In this document: positions 24,501-36,500 of the stretch, piece after piece
How positions within the stretch are numbered: the stretch's first letter is position 1
How the letters are laid out: each line of letters starts with the position of its first letter
Assembly (NCBI GenBank): GCA_029207755.1
Contig: JARCOQ010000003.1
Location: 2,506,759 to 2,570,758 of the forward strand
From: Chamaea fasciata
Lineage: Eukaryota > Chordata > Aves > Passeriformes > Sylviidae
Direction of reading: 5' to 3'
DNA: 64,000 bases
Program-made: the position numbers and the translations under genes
The notes under the pieces: model-generated
Database searches by the model: none
What the model saw: the letters and a program-made list of their open reading frames with translations, nothing else
Told to the model about the DNA's origin: nothing

Positions 24501-27500
24501 TTTCGTTCTCCTTTCGCTGTTGATGGACGTGGGTGCTCCACACCAGTTAGGGATGGAGAGGCTGCTTTGTCTTGGGGCAGTGTTCCAAGGCACGGGAGGG
24601 AAGTCCAGGGAGTTGTAATTTTTCATTTATTTTTTAATTAGAGAGTAACACTTGAAATGTCATTAGTTGCTTCGGTGAATGTCTTGGCCCTGCTGTGGTC
24701 ACATCCTCCCTTCTTGCTTCTGGCCACACAATTCTCGCCTTGTGCTGGTCATGCTGCTTGTGCAGGCATGTTGTGAGCTGATCCAGCTGAAAATGAGCGA
24801 TTTCTTGGACAAGTAAAGTAATGAGTGCCTTACTACACTTGCAATCTCCAGTTGGAGAGTGAGGGAGAAGCAGAGGCAGCAATGCAGAACTGTGCAAGAG
24901 CCCACTTAGGCCAGACAGGGTTGAGCAGGACCACACATATACAGGATTTCACTTTTGCTTTCCTTACTGGTTCTGAACAGCAGTTTAGGGAGAAGAAGAA
25001 GAAGAAAAAAATCAGTCCAGTCTTGTTCCTTATTTTCAGAACCCTGTAGCTGACGAGGAGAACTTGAGCTGTTGGGTTTCTGCTTCTGCCTGTAAAATGG
25101 TTGTAGTAGCAGAAGGCCATACAAGGAAGTCAAAAGGCTGAAAGATGCTAGAGCTTCCCAAAATGTGATTGTGGATTTGTCTTGTTGCTGTCTCAGCTAG
25201 GACAGTTCAGTTGAGAGGATAGAGATCTTTCCCTTCCACAGTAGAGAGGATATTTTTTTGTAAGGAGACAGAAAACATAATCCTTTCTCTAGTAAGATTT
25301 GGGGAGAGGTATTTCTTTGGGTATCTTCTTGAACTTAATGTGAGGAGCCTCCTCAAAGGAAGTCCTGATAAAGTTGTATGTAATTATGCAGTGATTTATG
25401 AGTCTAAACTCCACCCAGAATTTTCTTGCATGAAATCTCACTGTTGAAGTCATGTTTTCTTTCCAGCTGCCTCAATATAGCCTGTCTCACCAGTTTTGGT
25501 ATCCTCTGGTTGTCTGATAATTTAATTTTGTTACAAATACCAGTGCTGCATTGAAAAGATAAGGGGTAGAAGTGAGTAATTGCTATGAGATCAGCAAAAC
25601 AACCTGTAAACAATCATCTCATGTGCATTGCTGGTCTTCTGCTCGGGCATGGAGCATGTTGGTGTATTTCAAAGAGCATAAACTGTATCTAGATTCTTTC
25701 TAGAGGTTTTATATCATCTGCCTGTAGCAGCTTGTCACCCTTTCTTAAGGAGGCAGCGTATCAAGAGAAGAAATCCCTGCCACAGACACTTGGGGTATCC
25801 CAGTAGGATAATACAGTAGAAGGACTTGTTAAGTGTTGAGTGCTGTTTTTCTCTGTGAGAATCTTGCAGATTTCCCAAAAAAAAAGTATTTTTGCATGTG
25901 AGTTTTATGCCAAATTTTAATTCTAGGCATAAGCTGTGAGTTCTTATGGGATAAGTTTAAAACTGGGTAAAGGAAGCTGGCAAGGAGATTATCAGTTTAA
26001 CAAACTGTCCATGAAAGCTGCTCTCCTCGGAAATTCAGAAACTCTGTGAAAGGAGCCTGGAAGCTGATCAGAACAGTGGTTGTCATCCACTGAGTTACCA
26101 ATTTCAAGTTGCTTTGACCATATTTTCTTTAAGGATTCTCATTTCAGCTAGCATCAGGGGTGCAGCTTTTTCTCCTACTCAGGAATTCAGTCATTACTGG
26201 GATTATTTTGCTTTAAATTGCAACTAAAACCAGAAGCATAGATGCTGTTCTTGGCTTTTACTGATTGACTAGTCTGCAGCAGGTTTGGGGGTTATCAATA
26301 AGTCAGTACTATGGAGTAGTTTTCAGTTCTTGGATATATTAAGTGAATTTTAAAAACAAAATTTAAATTTCGCAATTGTCAGAGCTAGTTACGGTCAATT
26401 GTCCTGTGCAGAGTCTTGTCTAGTTCAGATATACACCCAGCCCAGGGCAGAACTCTGCTGGTACAGAATGTTTATACACATTTATGAGAGAAGGGCAGAT
26501 GCACTGATCTTGTTTGCGGTCTAGGAAGCCTAAACATGACTTGGCACTGACGTGTAGCAATAGCTTCCTCTAGAGAGACAATTGAACCTGATGTCCTGAT
26601 AATGTTAGTTTGGCCCTAACTAAACTAACTCAGATCATTTCCTGCTGTACATGCATCTCTTTTCAGCCTAATTCTACTGTGTACTTAAAATAATTTGAGA
26701 ATTTCATTTAGGCCTTTTCTGACTTTCTTGCTTCTACCTTTTCTTCACCTTTCTTGACCTGTTGAAGTAGAATAACAAAATGATGGTAAGTGAGGTGGCC
26801 CTGTGCTTTTTTGTTTACCATTTTTGCTTGATGAGACCTAGTAGCTGTTATGTTATTTTTTAAATGCTATTCATTGTTTTGTCTTGTCTTACATTTTACA
26901 TTTGAATACACACTTGTTTTGGACATTGTTCATTGCTTTGGTTTACTGGCAACTAATTAATGGGAATATGTTGTGTATTGCTTTGAAATGCTACGTAACC
27001 TGTAGTTTTTGCAAGATGCAAGAATAACATTGAAAGATCAACGTGAGAGATCAACTCAGCATCTTTAACAGTAGAAGTTGCTCTATTTAACATCCCAAAA
27101 ACCAAGAGTTTGAAGAAACTGTTCAGATGTCAGTTAGATATTACTGAGTACCGAAGTGGTGGAAACATTGGATGCCACAATACTGATTCCTCTCAGCAAA
27201 TTTGGTTGTGTTGTCCTTCTTCCTCTGCAGCTGCCAAGTGTACGTGTTTGTTAGTGTGCTAGTGCTGATTTCTCAGGAGGGAACAATTGTTCTGCCCTGT
27301 AGCTTTGTTTTAAAAGGATGTGAAAGTTTCGTGCAGCTTTCACTTTGCACCTTTGAACAGCGGCTTTTCCTGGGCCGTGTCCTGTTGAGCCTCAAAGAGC
27401 AGTGCACAAAAAAAACCTTGTGATTCTTCTACCTGGTGGAGTTTGTGTTGTCTTAAATTCTCATGAGTAACGTGGCTGCATGGTGGAGTTCTCATAGTAT

Positions 27501-30500
27501 GCTTTCACCAGAGTGCTTTTGATTGAAAAGTGTTGGAGTCTTGACTTCTGTGTTGTGTGCAGTCGAGAGCTGAAGCGTGATCTGCTGTGCAAGGGAAAAC
27601 AAATCAAACACCTTGTCAGGGACAAGGGGCTGCAAGAGCAATGGTTTCACTTAAACTATTTTCAATTCACTTCCTTTTTTTGTATAGAGTCAACAGCAAC
27701 TGCTTAGGTTACATCTAAAATTGGCATTATAAACCGGATGCCAGATTTTTTTTTTTCTTGTGCATCTTTTTTTTTTTTTTCCCCTGGCACTGAACAGTAG
27801 GTTGAGTAACCCTGACTTGCACTGTGCTGCAGCAACTGCAAACTGTCGTGGCATATGTTTGGATGAAGCAGCTGGCTTTTCTTTTTCTTTTTTTTTTTAA
27901 TTTTTTCCCCAATTAATATTATTATGGACGCAGAGCTAATGGTTCCTAGAAATATGTTCTTACAGCCTAAGTTACAAGTGAGTCAGTTTAGGCTTCTTTA
28001 GAAAAGTATGGGGCATAATGAGGGAGCAAAGATAAGATGTTATTGTGCATACTTCCTGTGGGAAATACGTGGGAAAGGAGAAGATGTGATGTTACTAATT
28101 TGAATGTGCAGTGTTTGCATAACTAACGTTAATAAACAGATTGCTTAATCAGTGTGAAATGACTATACAAATTGCATTAGCTGGTTGTGTTTGTGCAAGA
28201 ATGCATCACTGGGGTTTCTGGCTTGGGACTTCTGGCAAGGAACAGACCAGGTTATATTTTGTATTCGGATGTGTCTCTTCACACCCTATTGACACAGGCA
28301 ATATGTAAACCATTGTTTTCTTTTAATGTCTGGTGTGGAATTTATAATCTCTTATTTGCTTTTGCTCCTGTTCGGTATGCTTATTCACCACTCATTATTC
28401 CTTTTTTGGTATTGTGCACAGAAATTTGCAACATGCATGGAAAAATATTCTGCCAATCCCACCTACTACCCTTATGTGCTGTTTTGCATCTCGGCTCTTA
28501 GAAATTAGTATTTGTTAAAATAAATCTGGAGGTGTCAGTGGAGAAACATCTGTACTTACAAAGCCTTTGTAGTCTCTAGCTCTAACAGGGTTTATTGGTT
28601 TCCTTAAGGTTAATTGAAAAAAAAAATCAAATTAATAACGTTTACTTTGGAAAAGCTTTGGGATGGGTAAGAGCCAAATTTAAATATTACATGAACTATA
28701 TTCTACTTCTCTCCTAAGTACCTGCAAACGGTTCAAAAACGTGGGCATTGTTTTAGAGCACATCTGGCCTCAGGCTGAAGCGCTTCACTGTCATTCTTGA
28801 GGAGTTTGGTGTTTAGGAAAACTCTGTGAGCGCTGACGTGTTGTTGTGTTGAAATTTGACAGGACCTGATGGTCGGTGATGAGGCCAGCGAATTACGATC
28901 CATGCTGGAAGTGAACTATCCCATGGAGAACGGCATCGTCCGGAACTGGGACGACATGAAGCACCTTTGGGATTACACCTTCGGACCAGAAAAACTTAAT
29001 ATTGACACAAAAAATTGTAAAATACTCCTCACAGAGCCTCCCATGAATCCCACTAAAAACAGGGAGAAGATCGTGGAGGTATGTGTGTCTGGTGGGAGCC
29101 GATCCACAGTCACTGGAGCATTCCTAAGGGATTTCTTGTTCCAGCAGCACACAGTGACTGTCTGGAGTAAAGCAGTTCTGTTCTCTAAGCAAAACCCCTT
29201 CTCAGCCATAGGCATGAGTGCTACTGTGCTTAAATTCAAACCAGCTGATCTCATTCCCAAGCTGTAAGCAGGCTTCTTGTCTCTGGCATTAATAGCAGCA
29301 TTAAAACACAGAATTGGAAATACATGTCTCTCTTCACATACCCAGGATACGTTGATTACTGGCGGCTGGATGAATGTTAATTACTTTAAATGACTTGGAC
29401 TTGTATAAGCCAGTAATGCAGAGGAGACTGGAGCTGGATGATGCTTACCAGATGGAGCAGTGTTGTTGGAGGTAGCTGAGACCAAGGTGTGATGACAACC
29501 AATGCACTAATCTTTAATTAGTGCTAGGGATTATCAGAGAAACCCTCCTAAGAAGGTTCTTGCATCCTCAGTCTCAGAGTGCTGCTCTGGGTGATCTTAA
29601 GCTCCAGCTGAACCCTGTGTTCCGTGTAGGTTGTCAGATATATATTGTTTGGCTCCTGTACCTGTGGCAAAGACTCAGTAATGTTTGACGAGAACAGAGT
29701 GTTTAGTTTTCTGTTTTGTTGAATTTTTTTTCTCATAACCATATAGGTATTTTCAATTAAGATAAGGTTGAATATCAAAGCTTGTATATATGTATTTCCC
29801 TAAATTCACTGCTTAGTCTGTTAAGAATTTACATTTATCCTCACCTTTCCTTTGAAATCTTTTTGATGTCACAGCTACAGTAGTGCTTTCTGCGGCTTGG
29901 CAGTGAATACATTTGCACTGATCCTTTCTTTCAGTGACCAGGGAGCAAATGAAGCCTAGCAAAGTTGGGAAAACTTAAGTGAAAAAAAGATCAGACCGTG
30001 CAATCTAAATTCAATATGGTTTTTTTTTTTAGCAATTGTGAACATTAGGGTCCTATGACCTAAGTATCAGGTAATGCATTCACTCCTTCCATTTTTGACA
30101 TGGCCTCCTCCTTTCCAGGGAGGTGAGCCCAGTATGGGGCAGAGGAATGAATGAAGACACTTCCTAAAGCCTGCAGTAACTATAATAATGTCTCTGGATT
30201 TTGGGATACGCTCCAGTAGCATTTTAGAGGAAAAGCTCAGTCATCTGGACCATATAAAGATGATAGATAATTATATAGGCTGTCCTTCATTCTGTTTCCA
30301 GTAATTCTCTCTCCTCAATTTCATCACTTTGGCAGAGCCACCTGCAGCAGTGAGGCAGCAAATGTTCATATGTCAGCTATATTGTAACATACGTGTTTAA
30401 AAAGTGCTTTTCCTTTCATGGCATGTACAGGACCCAGGTTGCTCCTGAGCTTGACGGAGTGTTTATCTGCTGCACTCTGATTGTGTGACACCCTCAGAAG

Positions 30501-33500
30501 CAGCCAGACTGTAGAGACACTTGAGCACAGTCACTTCATCTAATCCAACCTAGGATTCCTTGTATTTTTTTCCCCAGTTTTTAATTTTTTCCTTTCTGTA
30601 CCCAGTTAGAACATCACTTTGTAGGTAATCAAGAATCTGCTGTCATGTGAAGAAGAAGCTTTTCAGGGAAACATTTTGCTCAGTGCTTATATCTTGAGAT
30701 TTGTTAACATACATGGCCTTTGTCAAGGCATTTTCCGTGGCAAAGAAATTAATGCAGAGGAGAATGCATTTCTTCTTTCTTGAAAGAAAGAATGACAACA
30801 CCCCCAAAGGTTATAAAAGGTTTTGTAGAGGCCTTTAGGGTTTGGTACATGTGAAGGCAGTAACTAGTGCCATTTGAAGATTGATTTTGTTGTGTGAAGG
30901 TGATAATTTAGATTTTTCCTACATTATTTTTTCATTTAAAAAGCACTCAAGTTGTTTGAAAATACCCATTGGAATAGTGCTGGGTTTAAACAATGACTAC
31001 TCAAAGGGGATCTATTTTGAGTTGCTGCCCTTTCAACTGTTCCCTTTCTGTTCCTTTTCACACTGTTCTAACGGAGGAGGTTCTTTAAATAGTTCAGAAT
31101 TCTAAAATTGTCAGGCATCAGCTTTTTCCTTCAAAAATATTTAGATATCTTTTGCTTGAGCTGTGGGAGCACTTAGGATTCATTCAGTTTCTAATCCCAG
31201 GAGTTGCAGAAGGGTTCAGAAGGCTGCAGGGTAGCAAGAGCAAAGCTTCTGTATGTGTTGGAATAATCAGAGTTCATCCATTTTTCCTGGTAAAGCTTAT
31301 TGAGGGGAAAACTGCTGTACAGCATGATTTGTTTACTTGGCCTTTTCTTGTGTTTAGGAAGAAGACAAGATCCTATAAACCCTACATCCTTTAATCTTGG
31401 CCTCCTTCTTAACTGGAACTAGTTCAGTGATGAGGGAAACCTGGTGTACAAGACAAGGAGTTGATTTTCCTGTTTCACTATGAGTTCTGCAGTCCTGCAG
31501 TTTTCTCTCTGCAGTGGATTTTACACTGAATTTAAAAGTTTGTCAGTGGTTGCCCTTTAAAGGAGGGAAGAGAACAACCTGTTCTAACCTAGACTAAGAT
31601 ATGAAGGAGTCTGGTCTTTATTTGACGTAGTGTGCAGTTGTACAAAGTCAGTATGAAGAATGAAATACGAAGAATGAAAAATGCCTGAATTTTGTTTTTG
31701 GGCATACATCTTAAGCAAACATTTTATTCCCAAGTCACACTTCAGTAATGAACTGCTTGGCTGGTCTACAAGTACTGCCTCCCACTCATTAAGCACTTTG
31801 GAGAAGTGAAAATTTGTGTAAAGCTGCAAAAATTGATGTGTGGGTTTCTTGTAAGTATTTGCTTCTGTTGCTTAAGGGATGTGGAATATTTCATCTGGCT
31901 TGTCTGGTGTGAACAGGTAAGGTACAGAACCCAAAGCAGATGTCTCTCTAATGTTTGTGTAGAATCTGTGATGAAAATTCTTGGGAAGTGTTTTTCATCA
32001 GTAAAAATACATAATTCTAGAAGTACAGTTTTCAGACACCGATGAAATTTCTTTGAGGTGTTGGGCCTGTTTTGGAAGCTGATTTTTGCCTTCATCTTAC
32101 AGGTTATGTTTGAGACATACCAGTTTTCTGGGGTCTATGTAGCCATCCAGGCCGTTCTTACTCTCTATGCTCAAGGTAGGCAAAACTAACCTAAAATTTC
32201 TTAAGTTTCCAGATGTGTTGCTGAGCCAGAGTAGTAACATGGCACCACTGGGTCTTGGGTTAATTCCATGCTGTTCTCTAAGGAAGCTCAGCTCTGACAC
32301 CTTTTTGTGCTTTTTATTTTGAGGAACTATTGATGGATGCCACTGTTGGTGCTATTTTCATGGATAAATGCAAAAAAAAAAGGTTCCTCAAAACCCTTTG
32401 GCATCAAGTCTTAATGGCTTACTTGGGATTTTCTGAAAAAGGAAGAACATTTTACCACGAGTAAGAGAGTAATTTCAAGAAGGGGACCATGTGACTTTTG
32501 CACTATCTTCAGGGGAAAAAAAAAAAAAAAAAAAAGGAATAAAAAGTGGAATCTTTTGCTGTAGATAAACTAAATTGAAATGGTCCTCAGCCTGAGCAGA
32601 AAATTATGGATTGACTGAATTCACTGGAAATTCTACCATCGACTTCAATCCATCTAGGATTTTAAGAAGCTACTCAAGCACATCAGTTGTAATACCATGA
32701 CTCCTTGCATCTGTTTGTCGGTGACTCAGTGTATTTAACTGTCACATAGCAGGACATAAATATCCAAATCCAAAAATACAACGTGTCACTGTGGTGTCTC
32801 TGTCCAGGACCAAAAGCAGTGAGGTGCTGGAAGGGTGACTCTGCCATGCAAGCCAGTATAACTACTTGAACCAAAATCACTTTTGCAAACCTGAATATTA
32901 ATTTTATTTGCTGCAGTCTGTGTTGTTACATACTCCCCCTGTGGTTTTCTTTGGTTTGATTCCTTACAAATATTTAATTAACTGACATCTACAGTCTTAA
33001 ATTCTGCTGTAATTGTTCATGTACCTTTTGGTGTAGTGCTCAATTACTTTGGAATAACAGAATTTGAGACAACTTGAAGCAGTCTGCAGTGTTTCTACAT
33101 AACCATCGTCTAAAACAAATCTGAAGACCTTCTAAGATGTAAAAATCAAGGGGCACATAAACATTTGGTTTTGCAAGTTAAAAAAAAAAAAGTCCTTTAA
33201 AACATCCTACTTATTTATATTACTTCAAAGATTAAAGTAGTGGCTGAAGTTTATATAAAGATGTGCCTCATTTCAGTGCATCACACTTCCTAGGTCTCTC
33301 CTTAAAATATGGTTTCTTGCTTTAGGTAGCTTGTGAGAAACTATAAAACTGTCTTCTGATCAACTTTCACCATTGGTTTTTGCTTCTAAAGTATAGAAAC
33401 TTCTGTTTCTACATGTTCATGATATCTGTTTTGTGTACCTTAGAATTTAATAGTGTGTGGTAAACTTTTTTTTCTTGAGAGTTGATTTTCTTTTAGTCTG

Positions 33501-36500
33501 TGAAAGTGGATCTCGTTCAGCCTAATGCCATTTGTGTGAGGAAATATTAGGCGTGTGCTGTACAGTCCAAATACTCTCTACCTCACAAAAGTATTTGGTT
33601 TTTTGAATACCAGTAGAAATCAACAAGTCCTAAGAATTTAGCAAGGAAAACTTGTGGCTTGAATATCTCTAGATTGCTTCATATTTCAGAAGTTATTAAA
33701 AGATTGCACAACTGAATCCAGTGGACAAATTGTGCCCTGATAGGCATTTAATAAACATAGATGCTCCCATTAATTAGAGTGCAATTTAAGATGTCAAAAC
33801 ACCACATAAAACTGAGCAGTAGAGTTCTAGACATCTAGGTAAAAGCAATACTTAAAAAAAAAATGCATGTAAGCATTTGTTACTATGAAAACCTAAAGTT
33901 TAATATCTCCTGATGACCGAGGGAAGAGAGGTTCTATCAGTTTACAGTGAAAAATCCTTCCTTAAACTCGCTGCTGCTCCGCTCAGTTTATGAAAGTGCA
34001 ATAAAAGTGCTTCTCTGCGTTCTTTCAGGTCTGTTGACTGGTGTTGTGGTGGACTCTGGAGATGGTGTGACTCACATTTGCCCAGTTTATGAAGGTTTCT
34101 CCCTCCCTCACCTCACGAGACGGTTAGATATCGCTGGGAGGGATATCACTAGGTACCTCATTAAGGTAAGCTGGGAGGGAAGAGGCTTTAAGGTTAAGGC
34201 TGGTGTCTGTGGTGCATTGGTTCAAGTCAAAATCCCTTGATAGCAAGAAACCACTATATATTTTCCCTTTCTTATTCATATGTTAATTGCATTAAGAACT
34301 CCTGTGTTCCTTCAGTCTGTTTTTACTGTGTTTCCTCATCTAAATCACACGTGATGATACTGATGTTATTCAGAGGCATCACATTTTCTTAGTGGCAATT
34401 TTCTAGGAAGGGAATTTATTCCCTGTTTGGGAAGGAAAATCTTGAAAGTTGGCTTTCTCAGTACCTAAAGTGAAAGCTAAATTGTATTCCCTAGGTTCTA
34501 CTCACCTGTTTTCAGAAAGACTTCCTAACAGTGTAGTGATTCTTCCCTGATTATTAAATAAGAGAGCATGTTTGATAGACAATTCATTTCTTTGGGTGTT
34601 TTAAATATAAGCAACATCTTAGATTGACAGATCTTACGGTTAAACTGGAATATGGGAATGTTCTGAAGTGAAGTTCTAAAGATAAGAATTACTTTGGGGT
34701 TTTTTAAAATTTGTTTTCCTGCTGGTTATGCTGAAAGTTTTAGTGATGAAGAAAATTTCCCGTTTGGAGTAACGCCGCTGCTTTTCTGGGGTACACCAGG
34801 ATGGATTTGTTTTAATACCCAAATTTGCAGCTAAAAAAGGGAGGTGAACAGAGAGAATGTGTTTAAATATCCCTGTAATGAGAGATCTGGACTGCTGCTC
34901 TCATTTCCTGCTGACCTTCTGTGTTCCCTGCAGCTCCTCCTGCTGCGAGGTTACGCTTTCAACCATTCTGCTGATTTCGAGACGGTTCGCATGATCAAGG
35001 AGAAGTTGTGTTACGTGGGATACAACATTGAGCAGGAGCAGAAGCTGGCACTAGAGACCACAGTTCTAGTTGAATCCTACACTGTGAGTGTCTCAAGACA
35101 GCTTTACTTGTCCTAAACTTCTCAGATTCCTTCACGGTTTTTCTTGGCAGTGGCTCACCTCTCAGCCTGTGGAATCAAATTGATTGGTTCTGGGAAAATC
35201 TTCTACAGGTTTTTTTCTTTCTACATTTCCTGTAAGACTTTGTAGTCACTTTTGTCATTGTAGATCTTTGAAATGTGAACATTATAGTTCAGGAATTTGT
35301 AGAGAAAGTGGGCTTGTTCTAGCAGATGAAATTGTTTTGGCTTCATCCATGCAACAGCGAGACATGGGACTGATACCTGGTGTCAGGAAAGCTAAACTTG
35401 CTCACAGTGGAAACTTTGTGATCACAGTTGGAAAAACTTGCAGAAAAGCATTATTCTTGCTGTAAGATAATTTTTAAAATTGATGCTAGGAGTTGGTATT
35501 GCAAGGAAATATTTGGTAGGTCAGTATGGATATGTCTGGCCCCTGATGTGTCCAAGTCAATTGCAGAGTGATTAAAGCATTTGTATATTCTTTCAGTACT
35601 ACTGAACGACTTCTTGCAGTGCTGACAATTATCAACAATTTCCTGTGTTAAAACGTTTGGGAGCAATGTAGGTCATTTCCTCTTGGGTTTTTTTTTTTAG
35701 CATTCAAGTGGCTAAAAGTAGTCTTTTCAATGGCGTTGTTTCTTCCCTAGCTCCCAGATGGCAGGATTATCAAAGTTGGTGGAGAACGGTTCGAGGCACC
35801 CGAGGCTCTCTTCCAGCCTCACTTAATCAATGTTGAAGGGGTTGGTGTGGCTGAATTGCTGTTCAACACCATCCAGGCTGCTGACATCGATACCAGGTAA
35901 GAGCAGAACATTTAAATCCTTGGTCTGAGTGCAGGGGCGATGCAAGAACTGGCTTAAAAGTAACAACTTTTGCTTTAGACACTGATGTGTGCTCCTGGGA
36001 GAAGGATGTGGGGCTCAGGCTGAACTTTTGGAGCTTTAACAGGTTGTCTGGAAGCTTTCAATAAGAATGAGCAAAGATAAAAATCTTGAAAGCACACTAT
36101 TTTTTTATTTCTGCTTTCTGGGAAAGCATGGGCAAGCCTGCTGAAACTGTGCAGCCTGTCTCTGTGTAGTGATTTTTTTAGATTTGTATTTACTCCCCTG
36201 CCTGTACAGGTACCTACTGTAGCACTGAGTAAACTATACAACACCACAAAGACTATTTTGGTTTTTTCTGGGGGACAGGTCTGAATTCTACAAGCACATT
36301 GTGCTGTCTGGAGGGTCCACCATGTACCCTGGGCTGCCTTCACGACTGGAGCGGGAACTGAAACAGCTCTACCTGGAACGAGTTCTGAAGGGAGATGTGG
36401 AGAAACTCTCGGTGGGTATGGGGTGGCTGCTGCACCCGGGGGGCTCAGAGGCTTCCCCTGAATCCCCACTAGAGGGAACCAAGTGGTCAGAAATGAGGGA

